A stretch of 64,000 nucleotides of DNA from Burkholderiales bacterium (GTDB taxonomy: Bacteria > Pseudomonadota > Gammaproteobacteria > Burkholderiales > Burkholderiaceae_C). The notes beneath the pieces are model-generated. The model was not told where the DNA came from and did not search any database. It saw only the letters and a program-made list of their open reading frames with translations. Every line of letters begins with the position of its first letter. The first letter of the stretch is position 1. The stretch is from contig RXJW01000043.1 in assembly GCA_003963005.1 (NCBI GenBank), positions 62,001 to 126,000 on the forward strand, read 5' to 3'. Made by a program: the position numbers and the translations under genes. This document shows, in pieces, positions 26,116-34,998 of the stretch.

Positions 26116-27078
26116 TCAGCTGGGGTTGCTGGAGCTGCGTCCCTTGCGGCCCGTGGGCACGGGGATCAGATGCTTGCCGTCCAGCACGGCCTCGATGTGT
26201 TCGCTCCAGGCGCGGGCGATCTTGAAGCAGCCGCTGTGGTTCAGGTGGATCTCGTTGTGCCAGTCACCGCTGATGCCGGTGGAGCCCGGCGCCGCCAGGG
26301 CCAGCGGCACGGCCGTGGAGTCGAACACGAAGAGGCCGGGGAAGCCTTCCTTGTCGGCCGCCATGCTCTTGAGCAGCTGCGCCAGGTGGAACACCATCAG
26401 GCGGCTGACGGCTGCCCAGTCAGCCGCCGGCACGCCGTAGGCCTTGAGCGCCGGGTAGAGCCAGGGGCCGCTGGAGCCGAGTTCGTCGCTGCTTTCAGCG
26501 CCGGCTGGGCGCGGCATGGGCACGGCGTAGCAATGCATGAAGACGGGCTTGCCCGCCGACGGGCCCTGGTCGCGCAGGCTCAGCAGGTGCTTGACGTTGG
26601 CGCGCAGGTACTCGCTGTAGGTCGTCCAGCCCGGCTCGGAGAAGTAGCGGGCGACACCGGCCGACGGGGCACCCCATTCGGTCTGGCGGCGCAGCAGGCG
26701 CAGCTCCAGCGGGATCGGCTCGCCGTTCCAGTTCTGGGCGGGCGTGCGGGCGGCGGCAATCAGGTCATTGCCGCCCACCGAGAGCAGCACGCCGTCCCAG
26801 GTCGGTGCCTGCGGACCGGCGAGCAGCTGCACGAATTCGGGGCTCGAGGCCAGGTCGACCATGTGCGACAGCGCATTGCCCGTGCCGGCACAGTTCACCG
26901 CGGCGGTGGCCGACTTGAACACCAGCTCCTGCAGCAGGTTGGCGTGGGCATTGAGCTTGGCGCGGGCGTTCGAGAACCAGGAGTCACCTTGCGCCAGCAG
27001 CTTCCAGCGGAAGGTGCCGAGATCGGGCGGGGTGCGTCCGGCCAAATCGGCCGGGGTGAAGCAAGCCAGGTGATCCAT
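26116..27078 (-). CDS. SGNH/GDSL-type hydrolase
   Basis: The 320-residue protein has the SGNH blocks in order: block I QGDSWF with nucleophile Ser33, block III SVGGNDLI with the Gly/Asn oxyanion residues, and block V DWHNEIHLN with the Asp-x-x-His pair. The Leu of GDSL is Trp here. There is no clear signal peptide, so it is probably cytosolic, which is less usual for esterases of this class. It is a single gene, convergent with lplT and divergent from the glutathione peroxidase gene. Ester or acyl hydrolysis is supported, the substrate is not. Confidence 0.82.
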   Translation of the reverse strand: MDHLACFTPADLAGRTPPDLGTFRWKLLAQGDSWFSNARAKLNAHANLLQELVFKSATAAVNCAGTGNALSHMVDLASSPEFVQLLAGPQAPTWDGVLLSVGGNDLIAAARTPAQNWNGEPIPLELRLLRRQTEWGAPSAGVARYFSEPGWTTYSEYLRANVKHLLSLRDQGPSAGKPVFMHCYAVPMPRPAGAESSDELGSSGPWLYPALKAYGVPAADWAAVSRLMVFHLAQLLKSMAADKEGFPGLFVFDSTAVPLALAAPGSTGISGDWHNEIHLNHSGCFKIARAWSEHIEAVLDGKHLIPVPTGRKGRSSSNPS

Positions 27079-27238
27079 GAACGTGGTTGATCCGAAGTTG
27101 CTGACCGGGCGGCGCGCCCCAGGCTGGCGGCGCTCAAGGTTCGCGCGATTGGAAGGCCACCCGCGCGCCGGCCGCCATGCTACAAACCCTGGGGGTGGTC
27201 CGCGGTAGCATCAAGCCTGCCTTCTAGGGGGAATTTGC

Positions 27239-27733
27239 ATGACCGAGAGCGTGTTCGATTTCCAGGCCACCTCGATCCGGGGCGAGCCGGCCGATCTGGC
27301 GGCCCAGCGCGGCAAGGTGCTGCTGATCGTCAATACCGCCAGTGAATGCGGTTTCACGCCGCAATTCAAGGGCCTGGAGAAGCTCTGGCAGGACTACGGG
27401 CCCCAAGGCCTGGTGGTCATCGGCTTCCCGAGCAACGAATTCGGCGGCCAGGACCCGGGCAGCAACGACCAGATTTCCAGCTTCTGCGAGCTGAACTACG
27501 GTGTGAGCTTCCCGATGATGGGCAAGATCAAGGTCAACGGCAGCGAGGCCCATCCGCTGTGGAAGTTCCTGAAGAGCGAGAAGCCGGGCTTCCTGGGCAC
27601 CGAGGCCATCAAGTGGAACTTCACCAAGTTCCTGGTCGGGCGCGACGGCCAGGTCATCAAGCGCTACGCCCCGAACGATGCGCCGGAAAAGCTGCGCGGC
27701 GACATCGAGGCCGCGCTGGCCGCCAAGGCCTGA
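27239..27733 (+). CDS. Glutathione peroxidase (Cys type)
   Basis: This 164-residue thiol peroxidase reduces hydroperoxides, in bacteria often with thioredoxin rather than glutathione. Peroxidatic Cys37 is in NTASECGFTPQ; GFPSNEFGGQDPGS and the catalytic WNFTKFLV segment complete the site. A second Cys in FCELNYGVSFP is suited to form the resolving disulphide. A strong AGGGGGA lies 8-9 nt before ATG 27239. It is apparently a single gene; its stop abuts that of the convergent Crp/Fnr gene with no spacer. The bacterial symbol (btuE or gpo) is not assigned. Confidence 0.94.
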   Translation: MTESVFDFQATSIRGEPADLAAQRGKVLLIVNTASECGFTPQFKGLEKLWQDYGPQGLVVIGFPSNEFGGQDPGSNDQISSFCELNYGVSFPMMGKIKVNGSEAHPLWKFLKSEKPGFLGTEAIKWNFTKFLVGRDGQVIKRYAPNDAPEKLRGDIEAALAAKA

Positions 27734-28405
27734 TCACCCGGGCGCCGGTCGCAGCCACCAGCGCCCGCGCCCCCGTTTCACGCGCCCGGCCGCTTCGGCG
27801 TCCGCCAGCAGATCGTTGGCGGTCTGCCGGGACACGTGGGCGAGCTGGGCGAGTTCCGTCTGCGTGGCCCGCACTTCCAACCAGCCGTCGGCGCTCGGCC
27901 GGCCGCGCTGCTGCGCGAGCTGCGTGAGCGCCGCCGAGAAGCGGTCCGGCGCCGACTGGTGGCGGGCGGCCTGCAACTGGCCGAGCGTCAGGTCGAAGCG
28001 CAGCGCGAACTCCGCCAGCAGCGCCCGCGCGAAACCCGGCACGGCGTCCATCAGCAGCTCGTAGGCGGCCCGGCCGATCACCAGCACTTCCACGGGCCCC
28101 TTGGCCACCGCTTCGTACTCCGACGGCCGCCCGGCCGCAAACGCCGCCAGCCCGAACAGCCGCGGTGAACCGACCAGCGCGATCACCGACACCCGGCCGT
28201 CCACCCCGGTGAAGCGGTTCTCGACCTCTCCGCTCACCACTGCGTAGAAGGCTGCCGGCCGCTGCCCTTGCACGAAGAGGCTGCGCCCGCTGGCCAGGCG
28301 ACGCAGCGGCACCAGCGTCGGCAACTGATCGGCGACGGCAGGCGGCCAGGTCAGGTCGGGGAAGTTGGCGCGGAACACCCGCCACAGGGCATCGCGGTGA
28401 GGCAT
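27734..28405 (-). CDS. Crp/Fnr-family transcriptional regulator
   Basis: The 223-residue protein has an N-terminal cyclic-nucleotide-binding-like beta barrel (SGRSLFVQGQRPAAFYAVVS; SPRLFGLAAF), a dimerisation helix, and a C-terminal winged helix with recognition segment ELAQLAHVSRQTANDLLADA. No Cys cluster for an FeS centre is visible, so it is not an FNR-type oxygen sensor. It is divergent from the DUF2332 gene with 56 bp between starts, so the two may share a control region. The effector is unknown. Confidence 0.87.
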   Translation of the reverse strand: MPHRDALWRVFRANFPDLTWPPAVADQLPTLVPLRRLASGRSLFVQGQRPAAFYAVVSGEVENRFTGVDGRVSVIALVGSPRLFGLAAFAAGRPSEYEAVAKGPVEVLVIGRAAYELLMDAVPGFARALLAEFALRFDLTLGQLQAARHQSAPDRFSAALTQLAQQRGRPSADGWLEVRATQTELAQLAHVSRQTANDLLADAEAAGRVKRGRGRWWLRPAPG

Positions 28406-28461
28406 GCCGCATTGTCGGCTGGCCGACACAAGCGGTGGGCGCCCCTGCCTATGCTGGCGCC

Positions 28462-29580
28462 ATGCCCGACACCGAGATCGCCGACCTGCTGCGCGGCTTC
28501 GCCCGCGATGCCTGCCACCAGGACCCCGTCTACGTCGCCCTGTGCGGCTGCGCGGCCGCGAACGACCGGGCCTGTGCCCTGCTGGCCGAGGCGCCCCCCG
28601 ACCAGCGCAAGCCCAACCTGCTGCTGGCCGCGCTGCACGAGCGCGTGCTGGCCGGCGCGGCGCCCGAGCTGGCGGCCTACTACCCCAGCGCGGGCGGTGA
28701 CCGCGCCCCCGACGACGGGCTGAGCGCAGCGCTGTCCGCCTGCCTGGACCGCGAGTGGGCGGTGCTGCTGCAACACCTGCGCTTCGGGGCCACGCAGACC
28801 AACGAAGTCGCGCGCGGCGCAGCGATCTGGCCTGCAATCGGCGACGCGGCGGTCGCAACCGGCGCACGCGACGTCGCCCTGCTCGACTTCGGCTGCAGCG
28901 CCGGGCTGAACCTCGGGGTCGACCAGTTGGCCTTGCGCTACCGCACGGACGACGGCGGGACCCACGCCCGAGGTGCCCCCGCCGATGGCCGCCGTGTGGA
29001 GATCGATGCCCGCTGGCTCGGCGATGCACCGCTGCCTTGCGCCGGCTGGCGCCTCACCCACCGCCACGGCCTGGACCCCGCCCCGCTGAACCCCGCCGAC
29101 CCGGCCGACCTGCGCTGGCTGCAGGCCTGCCTGTGGCCGCACGACGCCACCCGGCGCGAGCGCCTGGTGCGGGCGGCGGCGCAGCTGCAGACGCTGCCGG
29201 TCACGCTCGAGCAGGCCGACGACTGCGTGGCCGCCATCGAACCCTGGCTGCGCACCCTGCCTGGGGGCATTCAGCCGGTGCTGCTGACGAGCTGGGTGCT
29301 GTACTACTTCTCGGACACCGCCCTGGCGCAGCTGCGGGCCACCGTCGACCGGCTGACGCGGTCTCATGGGCTGGCCTGGATCTGCGGCGACCTGCCCGAG
29401 CGCAGTGCGCAGCAGGCGGCACCGGCACTGCCGACGCTGCCGCCCGGCGAGAGTGCGGCGTCGGCCACGCTGTGGACCCTGCGCTGGGCACGCGATGGCG
29501 CGGTGCAGGAGCGGGTGCTGGGCTGGTCGCACCCGCATGGCCGCTGGGTCGCGTGGGGGCATCGCCGCCCGCCGGGATAA
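28462..29580 (+). CDS. DUF2332 protein (methyltransferase-like fold)
   Basis: The 372-residue cytosolic protein of the DUF2332 family contains LLDFGCSAGLNLGVDQLALR, a glycine-rich segment similar to the SAM-binding motif of methyltransferases, followed by a region typical of the family (RRVEIDARWLGDAPL; LTSWVLYYFSD; GWSHPHGRWVAWG). I choose ATG 28462 over one nine codons earlier because the family's conserved part begins here. No substrate is known for DUF2332. The gene is followed 28 bp later by tyrB on the same strand. Confidence 0.85.
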   Translation: MPDTEIADLLRGFARDACHQDPVYVALCGCAAANDRACALLAEAPPDQRKPNLLLAALHERVLAGAAPELAAYYPSAGGDRAPDDGLSAALSACLDREWAVLLQHLRFGATQTNEVARGAAIWPAIGDAAVATGARDVALLDFGCSAGLNLGVDQLALRYRTDDGGTHARGAPADGRRVEIDARWLGDAPLPCAGWRLTHRHGLDPAPLNPADPADLRWLQACLWPHDATRRERLVRAAAQLQTLPVTLEQADDCVAAIEPWLRTLPGGIQPVLLTSWVLYYFSDTALAQLRATVDRLTRSHGLAWICGDLPERSAQQAAPALPTLPPGESAASATLWTLRWARDGAVQERVLGWSHPHGRWVAWGHRRPPG

Positions 29581-29608
29581 TCAAGGCTTCCTTCACGGAG
29601 CCTTCCCC

Positions 29609-30805
29609 ATGTTCGAGCATGTCGATGCCTACGCCGGCGACCCCATCCTGAGCCTCAACGAGGCGTTCCAGAAAGACCCCCGCGCCGGCAAGATCAACCT
29701 CTCCATCGGCATCTACTTCGACAACGACGGGCGGATCCCGATGCTGCCCTCGGTGCGGGCCGCCGAACTGGCCGTCGTGCAGGCTGCCGGTGCGCGGCCC
29801 TACCTGCCGATGGAAGGCGCGGCCAACTTCCGCAGCGCCGTGCAGGGGCTGCTCTTCGGTGAAGGCCACCCGGCGATCGTGGCCGGCCGCATCGCCACCA
29901 TCCAGGGCGTGGGCTCCAGCGGCGGCCTCAAGGTGGGCGCCGACCTGCTCAAGCGCTACTTCCCCGACAGCAAGATCTACCTGTCCGACCCGACCTGGGA
30001 CAACCACCGCGCCGTCTTCGAGGGCTCGGGCCACACCTGCGAGACCTACCCCTACTACGACCCCGCCACCGGCGGCGTGCGCTTCGACGCGCTGCTGGCC
30101 TTCTTCCGGCAGCTGCCGCAGCGCAGCGTCGTGCTGATGCACGCCTGCTGCCACAACCCGACCGGCGTCGACCTCACGCCCGACCAGTGGCGCGCGCTCG
30201 TGCCGGTGTTCCGCGAGCGCCAGCTGCTGCCCTTCCTGGACCTGGCCTACCAGGGCTATGGCGACGGCATCGACGAAGACGCCTTCGCGCCCCGCCTGCT
30301 GGCCGACGAGGGCGTGAGCTTCCTGATCGCCAACAGCTTCTCCAAGAGCATGAGCCTGTACGGCGAGCGATGCGGGGGCCTGAGCGTGGTCTGCCCGGAT
30401 GCCGACCAGGCCGCGCGCGTGCTCGGCCAGATGAAGTTCATGATCCGCCGCAACTACTCCAACCCGCCGATGCACGGCGGCCAGGTGGTGGCCAAGGTGC
30501 TGACCGACCCGGCCCTGCGCGCGATGTGGTTCGCCGAAGTCGCCGACATGCGCGAGCGCATCCAGGCCATGCGTCGCGAACTGCACCGCGTGCTCGTGGC
30601 CAAGCTGCCCGGCCGCAACTTCGACTACTTCCTGACCCAGCGCGGCATGTTCAGCTACACCGGGCTGACCGCCGAGCAGGCCGACCGTCTCAAGACCGAG
30701 TACGGCGTCTACATCCTGCGCTCCGGCCGCATGTGCGTGGCCGGCCTGAACACACGCAACGTCGAGGCGACCGCCGAGGCGATGGCGGCGGTGCTGGGCG
30801 GGTGA
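29609..30805 (+). CDS. tyrB: Aromatic amino acid / aspartate aminotransferase
   Basis: The 398-residue PLP enzyme is of the AspC/TyrB type and exchanges amino groups between glutamate and aspartate or aromatic keto acids. PLP lysine is Lys246 in NSFSKSMSLYGERCG. CCHNPTGVDLT (180-190) holds the cofactor-contacting Asn, and DPTWDNHRAVF and LPMEGAANFRSA are typical. Sequence features favour TyrB over AspC, but the specificity is inferred. It precedes a TIGR02285 gene by 4 bp and lies upstream of the D-amino-acid dehydrogenase locus. Confidence 0.92.
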   Translation: MFEHVDAYAGDPILSLNEAFQKDPRAGKINLSIGIYFDNDGRIPMLPSVRAAELAVVQAAGARPYLPMEGAANFRSAVQGLLFGEGHPAIVAGRIATIQGVGSSGGLKVGADLLKRYFPDSKIYLSDPTWDNHRAVFEGSGHTCETYPYYDPATGGVRFDALLAFFRQLPQRSVVLMHACCHNPTGVDLTPDQWRALVPVFRERQLLPFLDLAYQGYGDGIDEDAFAPRLLADEGVSFLIANSFSKSMSLYGERCGGLSVVCPDADQAARVLGQMKFMIRRNYSNPPMHGGQVVAKVLTDPALRAMWFAEVADMRERIQAMRRELHRVLVAKLPGRNFDYFLTQRGMFSYTGLTAEQADRLKTEYGVYILRSGRMCVAGLNTRNVEATAEAMAAVLGG

Positions 30806-30809
30806 CGAC

Positions 30810-31682
30810 ATGAGCCTGCGAGGGCTCGCCGGGCTATCGGCGGCGCTGGTGCTGGCCGCCGGGTCGGCGCGTGCCCAGAGCAGCGTCGACCGCATCACCT
30901 GGCTGGCGGGCGACACGGCCGCCGCGTCGGGCAGCGGTGCGCGCCCGTCGGACCGACTGCTCGACTGGCTCACCGCCCGGCTGCCTGGCATCACGCACGA
31001 GCGGATCGTGGCCAATGCCAAGCGCAGCTGGACGCTCATCGAACGCGGTGATCCGGTCTGCCATGCCAGCGCGGTGCGCTCGCCGCAGCGCGAGGCACTG
31101 GCCTACTTCAGCAACACCTGGCCGATGCCGCCGCTGCAGCTCATCGTGCGCCGGGAGCGGGCGGCCGCGCTGCCGGTGGACGCGGCCGGCCAGGTGGACC
31201 TGCCGGCCCTGCTGGCCGACCCGCGACTGCAGGGCGTCATCGTGCACGGGCGCAGCTACGGCGCGGCGCTGGATGCCGCCCTGGCCCAGGCCGACGGCGC
31301 CTCGTCGCGGATGCGTCGTGTCACGGCCGGTGACTTCGGCAGCAACCTCGTGCCCATGCTCCTGCAGGCGCGCGCCGACTACGCCTTCGAATACCCCAAT
31401 GCGCTGGCAGCCCTGCTGCGCAGCCGGCCGGAGGTGGTCGGGCTGGCAGCCCTGCCCATCAAGGGTGTCGTGGAGCCCGTCGTGAGCGGCGTGGCCTGCC
31501 CGCGCACGCCCTGGGGCCAGACGGCCATCCGCCGCATCGATGCCGCGCTGGGCACACCCGAGGGAGCCGCCCTGCTGCGCGACATCCTGATGACCGAACT
31601 GCCGCCCGACACCCGGCGGCAGTACCGCGAGGCCTTCGACGCCTTCTTCCAGCGCCGCTCCCAGCCCACCCCCGGGCTCTGA
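30810..31682 (+). CDS. TIGR02285-type periplasmic solute-binding-like protein
   Basis: The 290-residue protein has a cleavable signal (ALVLAAGSARAQ), then a type-II periplasmic binding fold (DRITWLAGD; ERIVANAKRSWTLIERGDPV; YFSNTWPMPPLQLIVRRERA; AFEYPNALAALLRS). This is the layout of the TIGR02285 family, common in Betaproteobacteria, which lacks dedicated permease genes. A ligand-presenting or sensory role is possible. It starts 4 bp after tyrB and is probably co-transcribed with it. The ligand is unknown. Confidence 0.78.
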   Translation: MSLRGLAGLSAALVLAAGSARAQSSVDRITWLAGDTAAASGSGARPSDRLLDWLTARLPGITHERIVANAKRSWTLIERGDPVCHASAVRSPQREALAYFSNTWPMPPLQLIVRRERAAALPVDAAGQVDLPALLADPRLQGVIVHGRSYGAALDAALAQADGASSRMRRVTAGDFGSNLVPMLLQARADYAFEYPNALAALLRSRPEVVGLAALPIKGVVEPVVSGVACPRTPWGQTAIRRIDAALGTPEGAALLRDILMTELPPDTRRQYREAFDAFFQRRSQPTPGL

Positions 31683-31792
31683 CGTGTCGTGCCCGCAATA
31701 CCTGCGGGTTATGGCAGGCGCGCTCGGTTTCATTGGCTGCCCGGCGGCCCCTCTCTTACGCTGCGCCGCTGGATGAGGTACCCGACGGCAGG

Positions 31793-33037
31793 ATGAAACA
31801 TTGCGTGGTGATCGGCGGCGGCGTGGTGGGCTTGACCACGGCCTGGGCCTTGCTGGAGCGCGGCCACGGTGTCACGCTGGTGGAGCGCGAGGGCGAGGTG
31901 GCCCAGGGGGCGAGCCGCGCCAACGGCGGGCAGCTCAGCTACCGCTACGTGTCGCCGCTGGCGGACGCGGGTGTCCCGCTGAAGGCGCTGCGCTGGCTGA
32001 TCGACCCCGATGGCCCGCTGCGCTTCAAGCCCGAGCTGAAGTGGGCGCAGTGGTCGTGGCTGCTGGCCTTCCTGCGCAACTGCCGCGGCCCGGTGAACCG
32101 CCTGGCCACGCAGCGGCTGCTGGCGCTGGGGGCCTACAGCCAGGCGTCGTTCGCACGGCTGCAGGCCGAGGCGGGCCTGGGCGACACCATCGCCCTGCGC
32201 TCGCCGGGCAAGCTCGTCATTTACCGCAAGCCGGCCGAGTTCGCCCGCGTGGCCGAGCGCGCCCGGGGCAGCGGTGCGGAGCAGGCCCTGTCGCATGACG
32301 ACTGCGTGGCCCTCGAGCCCGCGCTCGCCGACACGCAGGCGTCGCTGGCCGGCGGCATCTTCACGCCCGGCGAAGCGGTCGCCGATTGCCACGCCTTCTG
32401 CAGCCGGCTGCATGAGCGCCTGGTGGCGCACCCGGGCTTTCGCGGTCATCTCGGCGCGGCGGTGACGGGTTTCGTGCGCAGCGGCCTTGGGCGCGTCACC
32501 GGTGTGCAGACCTCCGCCGGCGTGGTCGAGGGCGACGCCATCATCCTGGCCGCGGGCCTGCAGAGCCGCGCACTGGCGGCGGGGCTTGGCATCGAGCTGC
32601 CGCTCTACCCGCTCAAGGGCTACAGCCTGACGGCGCCGATCAACGGCGTGCACCGCCCGCCCGAGGTCAGCGTGACCGACTTTGAAAGGAAGATCCTCTA
32701 CGCCCGGATCGGCAGCGACCTGCGCGTGGCGGCCATGGTGGACCTCGTCGGCGCCGACGACCGCCTGGACGCCGGCCGACTCGCCTCGCTGCAGCGCTCG
32801 GTGCGCGCCACCTTCCCCCGGGCCGCGGACTATGACCGGGCCACGCCCTGGGCCGGCCTGCGCCCGGCCACGCCGAGTGGGGCGCCCATCGTCGGCGCGA
32901 GCACCGTGCCCGGCTTGTGGCTCAATGTGGGCCATGGCGCGCTTGGTTTCACCTTCTCCTTCGCCACGGCCAACATCGTGGCCGAGCTCGTCAGTGGCCG
33001 CGACAGCCCGCTGCCGCTGGAGGGCCTGACGCTGTGA
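31793..33037 (+). CDS. DadA-like D-amino acid dehydrogenase (FAD)
   Basis: The 414-residue flavoprotein begins with the dinucleotide-binding loop VIGGGVVGL (GxGxxG at about 8-13) and VEREGEVAQGASRANGGQLS, which is close to DadA. Later come YPLKGYSLTAPI, IGSDLRVAAMVDLVG and a C-terminal GHGALGFTFSFATANIV. DadA enzymes oxidatively deaminate D-amino acids and feed electrons to quinones. It is first of four overlapping or abutting genes (33034, 34095, 34999), so its product probably acts with peptide-trimming enzymes. The exact D-amino acid preference is not evident. Confidence 0.88.
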   Translation: MKHCVVIGGGVVGLTTAWALLERGHGVTLVEREGEVAQGASRANGGQLSYRYVSPLADAGVPLKALRWLIDPDGPLRFKPELKWAQWSWLLAFLRNCRGPVNRLATQRLLALGAYSQASFARLQAEAGLGDTIALRSPGKLVIYRKPAEFARVAERARGSGAEQALSHDDCVALEPALADTQASLAGGIFTPGEAVADCHAFCSRLHERLVAHPGFRGHLGAAVTGFVRSGLGRVTGVQTSAGVVEGDAIILAAGLQSRALAAGLGIELPLYPLKGYSLTAPINGVHRPPEVSVTDFERKILYARIGSDLRVAAMVDLVGADDRLDAGRLASLQRSVRATFPRAADYDRATPWAGLRPATPSGAPIVGASTVPGLWLNVGHGALGFTFSFATANIVAELVSGRDSPLPLEGLTL

Positions 33038-34116
33038 CGGCCGACGATCTCGCCCAGGCCCTGCGCCGCGCGGTGCTCGCGCAGCGCTTCGAGACCACCG
33101 CCGACAGCCTGCAGGGGGGCGCGCCGCTGGGCGTGCATCCGAGCCTCGACCTGGCGGTGGTCGTGTTCCCGCGCGGTGCACCGCCCGTGGCGGCCAATGT
33201 GCTGTTCTCGCGGGAGCATCCGGCCGGGCTCGTGGCCCGCTTCGACCCCGTCACCGGCGCGGTGGCCAACATCGCCTTCCGGGCCGACGTGCGCAATGCC
33301 GCTGGCGACTCCTACGCGTGGCTGCCCGGTGCCGACTGGTCGCGCATCGACTTCCCGGCGTGGTTCGGCACTGGGCCTCGCTTCGTGGCGCCTTACCCGG
33401 CGTCGCTGCTGAAGATGATGGTGGCCGTCGGTGTGGCGCGGCTCGTGGACGACGGTCGCAGCGACTGGGCCCTGCCGCTGGCCCACGGCGGCGAGACCCG
33501 CGCCGTGGGCGACTGGCTGCACGACATGATCATCGTCAGCAGCAACGAAGCCACGTCGGCCCTGGTGGCTCACCTGCATGACCGCGGTGCGATCCGCCGG
33601 GAGGCCGGGCGCGAGGTGCGCAACGAGCTGCACGAGCTCTTCGCGGCGCACGGCCTGCCAGGGCTGCGCATCGCCAACACGCAGCCCGACGGCGGCTGGG
33701 GCAACGGGTCGGGCGCGGGTGTCGGCCAGATCCAGATGACGGCCTGGGACGCGCTGCGGCTGATGTGGCGGCTCGATGCCGACGCGCCGCCGCAGCCGCC
33801 GCTGGTGAGCACCGCCAGCCGCGCCGTGATCCGCCGCGCGCTCGACGCCCAGCAGCTCAACGAGGTCCTGTCCAGCGAATCGCTGCGCGAGCTGCCCGGC
33901 TGGGTGCCGGGCATCCCGGCGCGCTTCGCCCACAAGACGGGCAACACGCAGAACTACACGAGTGACGCCGGCATCGTGCATGACGGCGACCTGCACTACC
34001 TCATCGCGCTGACCACTAGCCTCGGCAGCCGCTACGCACCGGCCGACGCCGCCACGACCTGGCGCATCCCGGCGCTGGGCGGCGCGATCCACGCATGGCT
34101 GAAAGCCGCTGCCTGA
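33034..34116 (+). CDS. Serine hydrolase, class A beta-lactamase-like
   Basis: The 360-residue protein starts at GTG 33034, overlapping the upstream stop (GTGA). It carries the penicillin-recognising triad: SLLK (Ser124, Lys127) in PYPASLLKMMV, SSN in IIVSSNEATSAL, and KTG in AHKTGNTQNYTSDAG. There is no obvious signal peptide, unusual for a beta-lactamase and suggestive of a cytosolic amidase or peptidase on small peptides. Its place between a D-amino acid dehydrogenase and an LD-carboxypeptidase supports a peptide role. True beta-lactam hydrolysis cannot be judged from sequence. Confidence 0.85.
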   Translation: MTADDLAQALRRAVLAQRFETTADSLQGGAPLGVHPSLDLAVVVFPRGAPPVAANVLFSREHPAGLVARFDPVTGAVANIAFRADVRNAAGDSYAWLPGADWSRIDFPAWFGTGPRFVAPYPASLLKMMVAVGVARLVDDGRSDWALPLAHGGETRAVGDWLHDMIIVSSNEATSALVAHLHDRGAIRREAGREVRNELHELFAAHGLPGLRIANTQPDGGWGNGSGAGVGQIQMTAWDALRLMWRLDADAPPQPPLVSTASRAVIRRALDAQQLNEVLSSESLRELPGWVPGIPARFAHKTGNTQNYTSDAGIVHDGDLHYLIALTTSLGSRYAPADAATTWRIPALGGAIHAWLKAAA

Positions 34117-34997
34117 TCCCGCCGCTGCCCCGCGGCGCCCACCTCGCCGTCATCGCGCCGGCTGGCCCGCCCAAGCCCGGGCGGCTGGAGGCGGTGCTGC
34201 CCTGGCTCGTCGAGCGCGGCTACGAGGCGACCCTGCTGCCGAGCTGCTACGGCCCGTCGCCGCTGAACTTCCTCGCCGCGCCCGATGCGGTGCGGCTGGC
34301 CGATGTGCATACCGCCTTCAGCGATGACCGCTTCGACGCCGTGCTCGCGCTGCGTGGCGGCTCCGGCTGCATCCGCCTGCTGGACCGCCTGGACCTCGGT
34401 CTGCTCGCCGCTCACCCCAAGCTGCTGATCGGTTACAGCGACCTGACCGTGCTGCATGCGCTGCGCACGCGGGCCGGCATCCCGTCGCTGCACGGCCCGA
34501 TGCCGGCCAGCGATTGGGGCCTGCCCGGCGCCCAGGCCGACACCGATGCGCTGTTCCAGTCGCTGGCCTGCGGCTGGCATGCGGGCGATGTCCTCGGCCA
34601 GGCTGCGCCGCATCCGCTGAGCCGGGGCGGGCGGGCGCGCGGGCGCCTGATCGGCGGCAACCTCGCGATGTTCTGTGCACTGCTCGGCACGCCCTACCTG
34701 CCCGAGGTGGACGGCGCGCTGCTGTTCATCGAGGACATCAGCGAGGAGCCGTACCGCGTCGACCGCCTGCTCACGCAGTTGCGCCTGGCCGGTGTGCTCG
34801 GGCGCATCGCCGGCCTGCTGGTGGGCAGCTTCACGGGGGCCGAGAGCCCCCAGGCCGTGCTGGCGGATCACGTGGCGGGCCTGGATGGCCCGGTGCTCGC
34901 CGGCTGGCCGGCTGGCCACGGCCAGCCCAACCACCCGCTGCCGCTGGGCGTGATGGCCGAGATGGACGTCGCCCGCGGCCGCCTGACCTTGTTGTGA
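34095..34997 (+). CDS. Cytosolic LD-carboxypeptidase (peptidase S66)
   Basis: The 300-residue enzyme belongs to the LdcA family, which removes the terminal D-Ala from murein tetrapeptides during recycling. The nucleophile is Ser115 in LIGYSDLT, the Glu lies in LFIEDISEEPYRVDR, and the His in AGHGQPNHPLPLG. No signal peptide is present, as in Escherichia coli LdcA. It overlaps the serine hydrolase gene by 22 nt and is followed after one base by the agmatinase-family gene. A second S66 gene with a likely export signal lies at 43618-44658. Confidence 0.92.
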   Translation: MAESRCLIPPLPRGAHLAVIAPAGPPKPGRLEAVLPWLVERGYEATLLPSCYGPSPLNFLAAPDAVRLADVHTAFSDDRFDAVLALRGGSGCIRLLDRLDLGLLAAHPKLLIGYSDLTVLHALRTRAGIPSLHGPMPASDWGLPGAQADTDALFQSLACGWHAGDVLGQAAPHPLSRGGRARGRLIGGNLAMFCALLGTPYLPEVDGALLFIEDISEEPYRVDRLLTQLRLAGVLGRIAGLLVGSFTGAESPQAVLADHVAGLDGPVLAGWPAGHGQPNHPLPLGVMAEMDVARGRLTLL

Positions 34998-34998
34998 C

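Noticed and set aside
29201-31039. A 612-codon leftward frame opposite tyrB and its neighbours
   Set aside because: It spans three good plus-strand genes and has no recognisable domain.
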